Source: Lachnospiraceae bacterium (GTDB lineage Bacteria > Bacillota > Clostridia > Lachnospirales > Lachnospiraceae). From it: 64,000 nt of DNA. Position 1 is the stretch's first letter. Each line of letters starts with the position of its first letter. Under the pieces are notes generated by a model that saw only the letters and a program-made list of their open reading frames with translations, searched no databases and had not been told where the DNA came from. Positions 15,043-24,899 of this stretch are shown one piece after another. Made by a program: the position numbers and the translations under genes. The stretch is from positions 124,001-188,000 of the forward strand of contig CABIZF010000005.1 of the NCBI GenBank assembly GCA_902363135.1, in the 5' to 3' direction.

Positions 15043-16995
15043 ATGTCGAAAAAAGGAAAGAAATTAGCAGCAGCATCTGCTCTGGCAGCCGGACTCGGCG
15101 CAATGTATTATGCATCAAAAAAGAAAGAAAACGGATCGGATAAGTCTGCAGATAATGGCTATCGCAACACCGAGCGTGGCAAATATGAGAAAAACAGCAA
15201 GGGCATTTACTACAGCAACGGAAACTACGAGGCGTTCGCCCGTCCGGAGAAGCCGGAAGGCGTCGATGACAAGCATGCCTATATCGTAGGCAGCGGCCTT
15301 GCCTCACTCGCAGCAGCCTGCTTCCTCGTCCGTGACGGTCAGATGCCGGGCAAGAACATTCATATTCTGGAGGCGATGGACATCGCCGGTGGCGCCTGCG
15401 ACGGCATCTTCGATCCATCCCGCGGCTACGTGATGCGCGGCGGACGTGAGATGGAGAACCATTTCGAATGCCTGTGGGATCTGTTCCGCAGCATTCCGTC
15501 AATTGAAACGCCGGGTGTATCCGTCCTTGATGAGTATTACTGGCTGAACAAGCATGATCCAAACTACTCTCTGTGCCGTGCCACAAAGAACCGCGGTGAA
15601 GACGCACATACCGACGGTCGCTTTAATCTGAGTCAGAAGGGCTGCATGGAGATCATGAAGCTGTTCATGACAAAGGATGAGGACCTGTACGATAAGACAA
15701 TTGAGGATGTCTTCGATGAGGAAGTATTCGATTCGACCTTCTGGCTGTACTGGAGAACTATGTTCGCATTTGAGAACTGGCACAGCGCACTCGAGATGAA
15801 GCTCTATTTCCAGCGTTTCATCCATCACATTTCCGGTCTGCCGGATTTCAGTGCCCTGAAATTCACCAAATACAATCAGTACGAGTCACTGATCCTCCCG
15901 ATGCAGCGCTATCTTGAGGAGGCCGGTGTTGACTTCCAGTTCAATACAGAGGTTACCAACGTCGTTTTCACCTTCCACAACGACAAGAAAATCGCATCTG
16001 CGATTGAATGCAAGGTAAACGGTGTGGAAAAAGGTATCCTGCTCACCGAGAATGACCTTGTCTTCGTAACAAACGGAAGCTGTACCGAGGGTACCATCTA
16101 CGGCGACCAGAACCACGCACCGAACGGCGATGCAGAGGTCCGCACGAGCGGCTGCTGGAGTCTGTGGAAGAACATCGCAAAGCAGGATCCGTCTTTCGGA
16201 CACCCGGAAAAATTCTGCTCCGATATCAACAAGACGAACTGGGAATCTGCGACCATCACGACTCTGGATGAGCGCATCATCCCGTATATCACAAATATCT
16301 GCAAGCGCGACCCGCGCAGCGGCAAGGTCGTTACCGGAGGTATCGTAAGCTGTCAGGATTCCTCCTGGCTGATGAGCTGGACAATCAACCGTCAGGGACA
16401 GTTCAAGGATCAGGACAAGGATAAGGTATGCGTATGGGTATACGGACTCTTCACCGACCGTCCTGGCGACTACATCAAGAAGCCGATGAAGGACTGCACC
16501 GGTAAAGAGATCACCGAAGAGTGGCTGTACCACCTTGGTGTTCCGACTGAACAGATCGAAGAGATGGCAGAGCACAGTGCTGTCTGCGTACCGACAATGA
16601 TGCCGTACATCACCGCATTCTTTATGCCGCGTACCAAAGGTGACCGCCCGGATGTCATCCCGGATGGCTGCGTAAACTTCGCATTCCTTGGCCAGTTCGC
16701 AGAGACCCCGCGCGACACCGTATTTACGACCGAATACTCCGTCCGGACCGCAATGGAAGCCGTATACGGACTGCTCGGCGTCGACCGCGGCGTACCGGAG
16801 GTATGGGGCAGCGTCTACGACATCCGCGAGCTGCTCGACTCCTCCGTCAAGCTCATGGACGGCAAATCCCCGCTCGAGATCCGTCTGCCGGGACCGTTGA
16901 ACGCACTGAAGAAACCTGCGCTGCATCTGATTCAGGGTACCGTCATCGAAAAAGTACTGCGGGATCATCAGGTAATTAAGGATGGGATGATGTAG
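15043..16995 (+). CDS. ohyA: Oleate hydratase (fatty acid double-bond hydratase)
   Basis: 650-residue FAD-dependent protein of the myosin-cross-reactive-antigen family. Characterised members add water across the cis-9 double bond of oleate or linoleate, giving 10-hydroxy fatty acids, a detoxification step in gut bacteria. The start at 15043 has AAGGTGG upstream. The FAD-binding motif is AYIVGSGLASLAAACFL at about residue 85, followed by GGACDG and RGGREMENHFECLWDL. Residues 1-25 (basic, then hydrophobic LAAASALAAGLGAMYYASKKK) form an extra N-terminal segment that may anchor the enzyme to the membrane. A terminator follows the gene. Confidence 0.93.
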   Translation: MSKKGKKLAAASALAAGLGAMYYASKKKENGSDKSADNGYRNTERGKYEKNSKGIYYSNGNYEAFARPEKPEGVDDKHAYIVGSGLASLAAACFLVRDGQMPGKNIHILEAMDIAGGACDGIFDPSRGYVMRGGREMENHFECLWDLFRSIPSIETPGVSVLDEYYWLNKHDPNYSLCRATKNRGEDAHTDGRFNLSQKGCMEIMKLFMTKDEDLYDKTIEDVFDEEVFDSTFWLYWRTMFAFENWHSALEMKLYFQRFIHHISGLPDFSALKFTKYNQYESLILPMQRYLEEAGVDFQFNTEVTNVVFTFHNDKKIASAIECKVNGVEKGILLTENDLVFVTNGSCTEGTIYGDQNHAPNGDAEVRTSGCWSLWKNIAKQDPSFGHPEKFCSDINKTNWESATITTLDERIIPYITNICKRDPRSGKVVTGGIVSCQDSSWLMSWTINRQGQFKDQDKDKVCVWVYGLFTDRPGDYIKKPMKDCTGKEITEEWLYHLGVPTEQIEEMAEHSAVCVPTMMPYITAFFMPRTKGDRPDVIPDGCVNFAFLGQFAETPRDTVFTTEYSVRTAMEAVYGLLGVDRGVPEVWGSVYDIRELLDSSVKLMDGKSPLEIRLPGPLNALKKPALHLIQGTVIEKVLRDHQVIKDGMM

Positions 16996-17076
16996 GGAAA
17001 GCCTTGATCGTTCCAATACCATCAGGTAAAATAATAGAACCGGGTAGGAGGCGGTGATTAGCCGCCGGGTGCACCG

Positions 17077-17123
17077 CAAAAAGGCTCGTTATCGGCTATT
17101 TAGCCAATAGCGAGTCTTTTTGC
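17077..17123 (+). terminator. Rho-independent terminator of oleate hydratase gene
   Basis: Long near-perfect inverted repeat, arms GGCTCGTTATCGGCT and AGCCAATAGCGAGTC with loop ATTT, flanked by A and T tracts. A smaller hairpin GGCGG-TGATTA-GCCGCC lies just before it at about 17050-17066. The rest of the 17000-17405 gap is the family A repeat. Confidence 0.85.
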
Positions 17124-17174
17124 TTACTTTTCACAAGCTATTTTTTCGATTATCTGCTATAATATTCTGTAAGA

Positions 17175-17368
17175 TGATGATGACACAAGGGTCAAAAGGT
17201 CATGCATTTCATGCTTGCATGAAAAAGCATGACTTATTGACCCGCAAAACACCGAAAAGTAGCCATTTTTCGTAGAAAAATGAGCGGATTTGAGGTGTTT
17301 TAGGATTGCGAGAGCATGAAATGCGAAGCAATCCGTGTGTCATAAGGGTCAAAATACCTTTTGACACC
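17175..17368 (-). repeat. Family A palindromic intergenic repeat, copy 2
   Basis: Same element as at 7429-7628 but inverted: ends TGATGATGACACAAGGGTC and the palindromic GGGTCAAAATACCTTTTGAC, with the same CATTTTTC/GAAAAATG hairpin, GTCATGC/GCATGAC stem and GGATTGC/GCAATCC stem. It ends 37 bases before the adenosine deaminase start codon. Confidence 0.85.
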
Positions 17369-17405
17369 AACAACACCTTCTGTAAAAAATAAAAAGGAGT
17401 TTTCT

Positions 17406-18359
17406 ATGACAACGACGAATTTTCCAAAAATAGATCTTCATCTTCACATTGATGGTTCCCTCTCACTTCCGTGCTTTCAGACACTGGCATCCAACGTCGG
17501 TCTTTCGATGACCGATGCGCAGATTCGAAAGGCAGTCATAGTATCCGATACGTGTCAGAGCCTTCCGGAATATTTGCAGTGCTTTGAGCTGCCGACCCGT
17601 CTGCTTCAGACTGAAAAGGCGCTCACGCTTTCCACATTGGATCTCATCCGTAATCTTGAAGAACAGGGCCTGTTCTACGCCGAGCTGCGCTTTGCCCCGC
17701 AGCACTATACCAAGCAGGGACTGACCCAGCAGCAGACAGTTGCCGCAGTACTGAAGGGTGTGGATATGGCAAAAAAGGCAGGATTTCATATCCGGATCGG
17801 CATTCTTCTGTGCATGCTTGTAAACGGCTCACCCGCGGACAATCAGGAGACCACAGAGCTAGCCGTCGCCTACAAGGACATCGGCATTGCCGGACTGGAT
17901 CTGGCTGGCCCGGAATCAGCCGTTCCGATGTCGGAGTTTCAGCCACTGTTTCACTTTGCCTATCAGTCCGGCCTGCCATTTACCATTCATGCAGGCGAAT
18001 GTGGCGACTATGAAAATATCTCCCGTGCCATCTCGTTTGGTGCACGGCGTATCGGACATGGCTGTGCGGCACGCTTTTCCGAGGACTGCATGCGTCTGTT
18101 AGAAAAAGAACAGACCATCCTCGAAATGTGTCCGACGAGCAACGTCCAGACCAAAGCGGTCCCGACCCTTTCCGAGCATCCCATACGGATGTTCTTCGAC
18201 CGTGGCATCGCCGTGACCGTCAACACTGACAATATGACTGTCTCCAATACGACGCTGGACAAAGAATACGCACTGTTGAAAAAACAGTTCCATTTCACCG
18301 ATCAGGAGCTGGCGAAGATGAGTCAGACAGCGCTGCGGGGCACGTTTTGTAAGCTGTGA
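17406..18359 (+). CDS. add: Adenosine deaminase
   Basis: 317-residue metal-dependent adenosine deaminase of the purine salvage pathway, converting adenosine to inosine. The start at 17406 follows AAGGAG; residues encoded upstream in the same frame come from the repeat. Zinc-binding and catalytic landmarks are HLHIDGS near residue 12, the Glu of FTIHAGE, and HGCAARF. The usual LNTDDP near the C-terminus reads VNTDNM, keeping the metal-binding Asp but changing the second. Length is slightly short of 330-residue homologs. It stands alone, downstream of the family A repeat, so its promoter is either in or before the repeat. Confidence 0.9.
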   Translation: MTTTNFPKIDLHLHIDGSLSLPCFQTLASNVGLSMTDAQIRKAVIVSDTCQSLPEYLQCFELPTRLLQTEKALTLSTLDLIRNLEEQGLFYAELRFAPQHYTKQGLTQQQTVAAVLKGVDMAKKAGFHIRIGILLCMLVNGSPADNQETTELAVAYKDIGIAGLDLAGPESAVPMSEFQPLFHFAYQSGLPFTIHAGECGDYENISRAISFGARRIGHGCAARFSEDCMRLLEKEQTILEMCPTSNVQTKAVPTLSEHPIRMFFDRGIAVTVNTDNMTVSNTTLDKEYALLKKQFHFTDQELAKMSQTALRGTFCKL

Positions 18360-18443
18360 ATTTATCCATAGTCCCTCTGAAATTTGACTTGCGATTATTT
18401 TTTCTATGAAACTCCTGCTTTCCCGCTATTTTCCGAAACAAAA

Positions 18444-19592
18444 CTACAAGCTTCCAGTCACTGCCGCAACCGCCCGGAACACCTGCTCCACGCTTTCTCG
18501 CATATTCTCCGCTGCGACTTCTTTTTTCATCGCTTCTTCTAAGGTCGTAACACCACGGACGATCGGGAAAAATGCATCGATTCCGGCTGCATTGCATGCC
18601 CTCGCCTCTTTTGTCACGCTTCCGGCAAAGGCCAGAACACGCACACCATGCTTTTTCGCAAGCTTTGCAACCCCGACCGGTGCTTTGCCCATCGCGGTCT
18701 GAAAGTCCAGCTTTCCCTCACCCGTAATCGCATAGTCTGCATCTGTGAGCTCCTGCTCCAGCCCGACCGCATTCAAGATCAGCTCGATCCCAGGTGTCAG
18801 CTCAGCCTTCAAAAAGCTGCGGAACGCGAATCCAAGTCCACCGGCTGCGCCAGCTCCCGGCTCCTGCATATAATCTGATCCTATTGCTTTTGCCACGGCC
18901 TGCCCATAACGCGCCATCGCCGCATCCAGCGGCTGCTTCATCTCCTCGGTCACACCCTTTTGCGGACCGAACACGTAAGTTGCTCCATTTTTTCCGCACA
19001 GCGGATTTGTCACATCGCAGGCAATCCGAAACTGGCATGCGCCAAGGCGCGGATCCGCCCCGACACAATCCACCTGCGCTACGTTTCCAAGTGCCTGCGC
19101 TCCTTCGCCAACCTGCTTTCCATATGCATCCAAAAACCGAAATCCAAGCGCCTGCAGCATCCCGATGCCACCGTCATTTGTCGCGCTTCCTCCGATCCCG
19201 ATCAGAAAATTCCGGCAGCCACGATCCAGCGCATCCCTTATCATCTCACCAACGCCGCGTGTACTCGCCCTCATCGGATCGCCCCTGCCATCCGGCAACA
19301 GCGTAATCCCTGCTGCAGCAGCCATTTCCATCACTGCCATCTGCTGCCCGGCGATCCATCCATAATACGCTTCCACCGGTTCACCGACCGGCCCCGTCAC
19401 CTGCAGCACGACCTTTTCTCCGCCCATCCCTTCGATCAGGGCATCCGTCGTCCCTTCGCCTCCGTCCGCCAGCGGTTTCACGACCACCATGGCATCCGGC
19501 ATCGCCGCCCGCACCCCATCCGCCGCCGCGTTTCCGGCTTCGATGGAGCTTAAGCTGCCTTTCAGAGAATCTATGGCGATTACTACTTTCAT
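18444..19592 (-). CDS. Glycerate kinase (GarK/GlxK family)
   Basis: 382-residue glycerate kinase type 1, phosphorylating D-glycerate to 2- or 3-phosphoglycerate. The N-terminal MKVVIAIDSLKGSLSS, PLADGGEGT, IGIGGSATNDGGIGML and YAITGEGKLDFQT motifs are all conserved. Length is typical. AGGAGG lies upstream of the start. It is a single-gene unit converging with adenosine deaminase; no other genes of glyoxylate or glucarate use are nearby, so its pathway role here is open. Confidence 0.93.
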   Translation of the reverse strand: MKVVIAIDSLKGSLSSIEAGNAAADGVRAAMPDAMVVVKPLADGGEGTTDALIEGMGGEKVVLQVTGPVGEPVEAYYGWIAGQQMAVMEMAAAAGITLLPDGRGDPMRASTRGVGEMIRDALDRGCRNFLIGIGGSATNDGGIGMLQALGFRFLDAYGKQVGEGAQALGNVAQVDCVGADPRLGACQFRIACDVTNPLCGKNGATYVFGPQKGVTEEMKQPLDAAMARYGQAVAKAIGSDYMQEPGAGAAGGLGFAFRSFLKAELTPGIELILNAVGLEQELTDADYAITGEGKLDFQTAMGKAPVGVAKLAKKHGVRVLAFAGSVTKEARACNAAGIDAFFPIVRGVTTLEEAMKKEVAAENMRESVEQVFRAVAAVTGSL

Positions 19593-19797
19593 GAGTCTTT
19601 CCTCCTGCTGTACCTGATATATATTTTTATGTTACACACTGGTACGCATTGTGTCCAGCTCTATTTATCAGAAATATTCCCGTAAAAATACGGCCGATTC
19701 AAGAACGGTAAAGTCTATTTTTTCTTTGGTTGGATTAAACCATTTATGATTTTTTACCAGTCAATTCCTTTGATCGCATTTTCCACTATAATCCAGC

Positions 19798-19843
19798 AAA
19801 AGCTCCTGCAAAAAACGGATTTTCGTCTTTTACAGGAGCTTTT
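19798..19843 (-). terminator. Terminator of AAA-ATPase gene
   Basis: Perfect 11-bp inverted repeat (AAAAGCTCCTG / CAGGAGCTTTT) with a 24-base loop, 20 bases beyond the stop of the minus-strand gene at 19864. The 19593-19863 stretch holds nothing else identifiable. Confidence 0.7.
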
Positions 19844-19863
19844 GAGTTCCCTATATTCTATTC

Positions 19864-21480
19864 TTATTCCAGCACCTCTATCTCACACGTATGCTCTTTC
19901 GTCTTCCTGTCATACGCAATCCCCACCGCCAGAATTCTTCCGGTATATCCGGTCTCTTCTGCCAGCTTGCCACGAAAGCGTGCCGCATAATTTTTCTGTT
20001 TGATTTGCTCTACTGCTTCCCCGGCCGAATGATCTACCTTTAATTCCACAATTATACAGTCCGCATGCCTGTCATAACGCGGATAAAAAATAAAGTCTAC
20101 ATAGCCTTTTCCAGACCGGTCTTCTCTTTGGATATCGTATTCGTCTCTTGCCGATAAATAAGCCAGATTCACGATCGCCGTAAGCTCTGACTCCCGATTA
20201 TAATCCCAAAGCGGCACCTCCGAATCATGCACATGCGATAAAATTTCAGCAATCGTTTTTGTATCCAACGCGCGTGTTGCCTGCAGCATTCGTTCCGATT
20301 CTTTCGCCAGACAGTATACATATCCCAGCTTCGGTTCCCTCTTTAGCATTTCTGAAAATCGCAGCATCAACTCCCGGTTCGGAATCGATACCCGCCCCTG
20401 ATTGCAGCTCAGAAATCCATACACGACCATCGCCGAAAAAATCTCATCCCGCGTAGTCAGTTTCATCGCTGTCGCTGCATATTCCTGCACATCGGCTTTT
20501 ACCGTTTCTCCTGAGATCAACAATGCCAGGGCATCCCGGATGTCTGCAATGTTATGCTCAATATAATAAAAAATCTCATCATATGGCCCAGCACTCGTCC
20601 AATAGCTTCCAAGCTGATTATTCTCCAGCGCAACCACGATGGAACGCGGATTGTACAGACGCTTCCCGGTCTTCGTGTAATAACCATCATACCAGATACG
20701 CAGCCCCTCTCTTGTCACACGCCTCTCCATGACCTTCCTGCAATAGCGCGCATACAGCTCGTCCACTTCCTCTTCGGTAAATCCAAAATATTCACTGAAC
20801 CGTGCCTGAGACGCCATACTGTACTCCAGAAACATATTCAGTTCAGAGCCACTGGAATACTTTGCAATAGGCAGGATCCCCGTCATATAAACCAGCGAGA
20901 CGTACGCCTTTCCCTTCAGCAGCGTTTTCAGAAAAGTAAGATATTTTCTGCGATCTACCTCAGTCACAAAAGACATATGGAAAACCGCATCCCATTCATC
21001 CAGCACAAATACAAACCGATCTCCGGTTTCCAGATTAATCCGCTTCAGATCCTCTGCCGGAGATCCCTTTTCCTTCCGAAACTCCACCCGAGGGTATGCG
21101 CGCTGTAAATCTTCACACAGCAGTTCTTTGATATTCGAAATATAGTCCTCATAGCTGTCACAGGCATCATCCATCTCACTGAAGTCAATGTAAATCACAT
21201 GAGACTGATTTCGGTATTTCTGATATTCTGCCGCTTTTGCAATCGCAAGAGAATCAAAAATATCCGCCGAATCCTTTGCATCAGAAAAGAAAGCGCCGAT
21301 CATGCTGGCCGCAGTCGTCTTGCCAAAGCGTCGCGGTCTGGTGATACAGATAAAATTATTTCCACCGCTCACCAGTGGTAACAATTCCTCCAGCATCTTT
21401 GTCTTGTCAATGAAATACGGTTTCTGCACTTCACTTTTATAAAGAGAATATGCAATCTGGCTGTCAAGATACATCCCCAT
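19864..21480 (-). CDS. AAA-ATPase-like protein with PD-(D/E)XK nuclease-type C-terminus
   Basis: 538-residue protein of the AAA-ATPase_like/DUF1703 (PD-(D/E)XK_9) class, which is expanded in gut Bacteroides and Clostridia. The ATG at 21480 has GGAGGAG upstream. The N-terminal region opens with YFIDKTKMLEELLPL, then CITRPRRFGKTTAASM (Walker A-like) and VFVLDEWDAVF (Walker B-like). The C-terminal nuclease-like fold shows GYVDFIFYP then IIVELKV, the D-ExK pattern, followed by QIKQKNYA. Cellular role is unproven for this family; roles in defence or mobile-element biology have been suggested. It is a single-gene unit. Confidence 0.85.
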   Translation of the reverse strand: MGMYLDSQIAYSLYKSEVQKPYFIDKTKMLEELLPLVSGGNNFICITRPRRFGKTTAASMIGAFFSDAKDSADIFDSLAIAKAAEYQKYRNQSHVIYIDFSEMDDACDSYEDYISNIKELLCEDLQRAYPRVEFRKEKGSPAEDLKRINLETGDRFVFVLDEWDAVFHMSFVTEVDRRKYLTFLKTLLKGKAYVSLVYMTGILPIAKYSSGSELNMFLEYSMASQARFSEYFGFTEEEVDELYARYCRKVMERRVTREGLRIWYDGYYTKTGKRLYNPRSIVVALENNQLGSYWTSAGPYDEIFYYIEHNIADIRDALALLISGETVKADVQEYAATAMKLTTRDEIFSAMVVYGFLSCNQGRVSIPNRELMLRFSEMLKREPKLGYVYCLAKESERMLQATRALDTKTIAEILSHVHDSEVPLWDYNRESELTAIVNLAYLSARDEYDIQREDRSGKGYVDFIFYPRYDRHADCIIVELKVDHSAGEAVEQIKQKNYAARFRGKLAEETGYTGRILAVGIAYDRKTKEHTCEIEVLE

Positions 21481-21557
21481 GTTCCGACTCCTCCCCACTT
21501 GCCCCTATTGTAGTTTGAATCAGGCGGACTGTCAAGAAATCCTGTATTCACGTTTTC

Positions 21558-21600
21558 TGTAAAGCGGACATTCGCAATCCGCTTTAATCCGGATCAGGCA
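21558..21600. repeat. Family B repeat, short copy 2
   Basis: The core AAAGCGGACATTCGCAATCC-GCTTT forms the hairpin shared by all family B copies; the rest of the element is lost or very diverged. It lies between the AAA-ATPase start and the terminator of the FtsX gene. Confidence 0.55.
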
Positions 21601-21614
21601 GGCAGTGAAGCAAA

Positions 21615-21644
21615 AAGGCTTTGCGACTACAACCGCAAAGCCTT
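21615..21644 (-). terminator. Terminator of ABC exporter operon
   Basis: Perfect inverted repeat AAGGCTTTGCG / CGCAAAGCCTT with an 8-base loop and a T-run on the minus strand, 23 bases after the FtsX-type permease stop. Confidence 0.85.
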
Positions 21645-21667
21645 CACCTGTGTACGATATTACCATC

Positions 21668-24037
21668 CTACTCTACATTCTTCAGCGCCTCGTCCATCGG
21701 AATTCTCCGGATCTTGCGCAGCTGCAAGAGTGCCACAAACAAGTACGCAGCCATTCCCATCAGGAACATCTTCGGATAAATATCCGGTGCGATGTAGAGG
21801 GTGAGCCAGCCGCTGAATTCGGCCATCATCAGCACATAGATCTGACCAATCAGCACCGTCGCGATCCAGAAACTGATCAGGATTGAGAGCACTACGATCC
21901 AGGTCGTCGCCGTCAGATACAGGCTCATGATCTCACGTGTCTCATATCCGAGGATTTTAACCATGGATATCGAGGTCGCATTTTTTTCGATGATCAGCTT
22001 TGTCAGAAGGTAGATCAGCAGGACGAACAGCACAATGGAAAAGATATTAATCAGATAGAACATACTGCCCATCGACACCTTCAGCTGCCGTGAGATCTTT
22101 GTCAGATCATCCTTTGTGATCGTCGCACTGATATAGCCTTCATCGAGGTCTGTAATCTCTGTTTCGGAAAAATAGCCGTTGAAGTAGGTATCCGGCTTCT
22201 CAAACACACTGCGCCATGTCTCGATCGGCAAAAATACCGCCAGCGCTGCCGGATAATGATAAAAGGAGCCGACTGTAAAGGTATAGCTTGTATCCTCATA
22301 TGGTTCCTTTACGGTAATCGTATCCCCGATGCGGATGCCATATTTCTGTGCAAATCCATCGGAAATGCAGACGGAATCCGCGCTGTCATTGTCCGGCAAA
22401 CCGAGATAGGCACTGTCGTCGGTAATACCGTAAACCATGATATCTTCGCTGTTTTTTCCGGTGATCACGCTTTTCAGGGTCGTCACGCAAAACTTCTCAG
22501 CCGTTGGATTGGAAGTATCCATGGACGGGGTCATAAGCTTCTGTAATACCCCAAGCAGGGTGTTCTCGTCTTCCTCATCAATCTCTTCGGATGGACTTAA
22601 GATATACTGATAGGTTCCAAGCATATTTGCAAGAACATCATCCTGATAATGTTCCAGGAGAGGAGACATCATCATGCCGAACAGCAGAAGGACATTTGCA
22701 AATGTAATGCCAATAAATAACGTCAGATAGCTGGAGCGGTTCTGTAAAATAATACGCAGCCGGAATCGCCGGAAAAACCGGAAATTCGGAAGCTGTACCG
22801 CACGTCTGGTTCGCTTTCCGCTTAAATCCCTGCGCAGGAATTTGAGTGGGGACAGGCGCAGGCGCTTTGCGATCAGCCAGACATTGACCAGCAGCATCAG
22901 CAGAATCGGCACCACTGTCGTGAGCAGAAATGCATTTACATTCCATCTCGTCTCATACGTCGGCAGACTGTAGCTTCCATAGTACATTCCTGCGCAGATG
23001 TCCTTGAAAAAGGTATAACCGAGCACATTTCCGATCACTGCCGCAATCAGAGTCACGATGACCGGCAGCGCCAGATAGTGTGAAAGCAGCTCCCTTCTGG
23101 TATAGCCGGATGCACGCAACGTACCGATGACACACGCTTCCTTTGCAATCGTATTGTTTGTCGTCACCGCAAATACAAATGCCATAATCGCGATCAGAAT
23201 ATAGAGCAGCACAAGCATCATCGAACGGTCACTGCCCATATCGTCGCCGGTAAAATTAATCGCCTGACTGCCATAACGCGGAATATAATCGGTCAGGGTC
23301 ATGCCCATCCGTTTTGCCAGCACATTCACAAAGTCATCCGACTGCTCCTTCTCTGCCTGCTCATCGGCCGGTTTTTCATCATAGGTAAACGAATAACGGT
23401 ATTTTAAATGCGCCGTTCCAAATGCATCGAAGCCCTCCTTTGTCATCAGTCCGACGCCAAACTTTACTGCATCAAACATCATATCGCTGTTGTTCTCGAA
23501 CAGACAGCTGTAGTCAGAAAATGCCACCAGTCCGCAGATCGATAAGGTCCGGTTGCCCAGACAGATTTCGTCTCCGATCGATAGCCGGTTGTTATCCGCA
23601 TACATCCGGTCGATTGCGATCTCGTCCTTCGATTCCGGCAAATTGCCTTTCATCAGGCATACGAGATCGATTTCGTTACGTGGTCCGTAAATGCGCAGCT
23701 TGCCAAGGCTCTCTTTCGTATCATCCTTCTCGGACTCTGCCACATCCCCCGGCTCCCTGCGCTCTTCTTCCACAAAGAAATTTTCATAAATCTTCACCCC
23801 TGCATCCACAAGGTGCTGCAGCTGTGTATCACTTGCCTTTTGGGACAGGGTAAAATTGCCATCCTCTATGTTGTACTTTTCAAAGCTTTCGTTATACGCG
23901 GCCAGCATACTGTCATCCGCTACGAGAAATCCGGAGACGAATCCGATCGTAGCTGTCATGAACAGAAAAATCACAAGATATTTTCCGATATCGCCAATCA
24001 GTTCCCGCGGAAGCCGCTTCATCAATGGATTCTTCAT
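21668..24037 (-). CDS. FtsX/MacB-type ABC transporter permease
   Basis: 789-residue permease with two FtsX domains. There is an N-terminal membrane helix, an extracellular domain (about residues 45-280), and a first cluster of three helices near 290-400 ending in a basic KFLRRDLSGKRTRR loop. A further helix, a second extracellular domain and a final three-helix FtsX domain (about 660-780) complete it. The C-terminus RRIPMDEALKNVE is typical. GGGGAGG precedes the ATG at 24037. It is 14 bases downstream of its ATPase gene. Proteins of this class export peptides or lipoproteins or act in antimicrobial-peptide resistance; the cargo here is unknown. Confidence 0.88.
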   Translation of the reverse strand: MKNPLMKRLPRELIGDIGKYLVIFLFMTATIGFVSGFLVADDSMLAAYNESFEKYNIEDGNFTLSQKASDTQLQHLVDAGVKIYENFFVEEERREPGDVAESEKDDTKESLGKLRIYGPRNEIDLVCLMKGNLPESKDEIAIDRMYADNNRLSIGDEICLGNRTLSICGLVAFSDYSCLFENNSDMMFDAVKFGVGLMTKEGFDAFGTAHLKYRYSFTYDEKPADEQAEKEQSDDFVNVLAKRMGMTLTDYIPRYGSQAINFTGDDMGSDRSMMLVLLYILIAIMAFVFAVTTNNTIAKEACVIGTLRASGYTRRELLSHYLALPVIVTLIAAVIGNVLGYTFFKDICAGMYYGSYSLPTYETRWNVNAFLLTTVVPILLMLLVNVWLIAKRLRLSPLKFLRRDLSGKRTRRAVQLPNFRFFRRFRLRIILQNRSSYLTLFIGITFANVLLLFGMMMSPLLEHYQDDVLANMLGTYQYILSPSEEIDEEDENTLLGVLQKLMTPSMDTSNPTAEKFCVTTLKSVITGKNSEDIMVYGITDDSAYLGLPDNDSADSVCISDGFAQKYGIRIGDTITVKEPYEDTSYTFTVGSFYHYPAALAVFLPIETWRSVFEKPDTYFNGYFSETEITDLDEGYISATITKDDLTKISRQLKVSMGSMFYLINIFSIVLFVLLIYLLTKLIIEKNATSISMVKILGYETREIMSLYLTATTWIVVLSILISFWIATVLIGQIYVLMMAEFSGWLTLYIAPDIYPKMFLMGMAAYLFVALLQLRKIRRIPMDEALKNVE

Positions 24038-24051
24038 TGTCACCTCCCCTG

Positions 24052-24750
24052 TCACCAGTCCAGATCGCAGGCTGCAATCTTTTCTTCATTTACATAATTT
24101 TTCCGGATCTGCCCGTCGCGCAGCTTTACGACCCGATCTGCCATATTTTTAATTGCATCGTTGTGTGTGACCATGATAACCGTATTGCCATAGCGGTGAT
24201 TGACCTCCTCGATCAGCCGCAGAATCTCTTTCGACGTCTGATAATCGAGTGCGCCGGTCGGCTCATCACAGAGCAGGATATCCGGATTTTTGACGATCGC
24301 ACGCCCGATTGCCGTCCGCTGCTGCTGTCCTCCGGAGAGCTGATTCGGCAGCTTGTTGCGATGCTCGTACAGTCCGAGTGTCTTCATCAGCTCATTGATG
24401 TTCAATGCCCGATCGCTCAGATAAGCGCCCACCTCTATGTTTTCCTTCACATTCAGATTCGGAATCAAGTTGTACATCTGGAATACATAGCCCAGATGAC
24501 GTCTGCGGTAGCGGGTCAGTGATTTTTCATTCATATCCACCGTCCGCTCCCCATTGATCGCAATGTATCCCTCATCCGCATTATCAATTCCACCGATGAT
24601 ATTCAAAAGTGTCGACTTTCCGGAGCCTGACGGTCCGAGCAGCACACAGATTTCTCCTTTTTCCACAGAAAAATCAATGCCCTTTAATACTTCGGTCCGG
24701 TTCGCCTGTGTTCCGAAGCTCTTTTTCAGATTTTTAATTTCAAGAAACAT
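24052..24750 (-). CDS. ABC transporter ATP-binding protein, MacB/LolD type
   Basis: 232-residue ATPase partner of the FtsX-type permease. Walker A is GPSGSGKST, the signature LSGGQQQR, Walker [13 protein letters not shown], and the switch His is in VTHN. The GALD(Y)xTS string is characteristic of the MacB/LolD/YknY group. The ATG at 24750 is chosen; an in-frame ATG at 24762 lies too near its putative ribosome-binding site. First gene of the two-gene operon. Confidence 0.92.
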   Translation of the reverse strand: MFLEIKNLKKSFGTQANRTEVLKGIDFSVEKGEICVLLGPSGSGKSTLLNIIGGIDNADEGYIAINGERTVDMNEKSLTRYRRRHLGYVFQMYNLIPNLNVKENIEVGAYLSDRALNINELMKTLGLYEHRNKLPNQLSGGQQQRTAIGRAIVKNPDILLCDEPTGALDYQTSKEILRLIEEVNHRYGNTVIMVTHNDAIKNMADRVVKLRDGQIRKNYVNEEKIAACDLDW

Positions 24751-24822
24751 CTCTTCCCACATCCCTTCTCTTTGTGTTAGAGTTTGCTAACTGATGTTAT
24801 CATACTGCAATTGCACAAAAAA

Positions 24823-24867
24823 AGAAATGGCATTTACTGAGTATTTTTCTCAATAAATGCCATTTCT
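24823..24867 (-). terminator. Terminator of 24.9-kb secreted-protein gene
   Basis: Perfect 14-bp inverted repeat (AGAAATGGCATTTA and its complement) with a 17-base loop, followed on the minus strand by seven T. Confidence 0.88.
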
Positions 24868-24899
24868 ATCATTTCTGTCTCAGATGAGCGCCGCGTATA

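Noticed and set aside
15886..17079. 397-codon minus-strand frame opposite oleate hydratase
   Set aside because: It mirrors a clear family gene with biased codons; no start signal and no recognisable domain.
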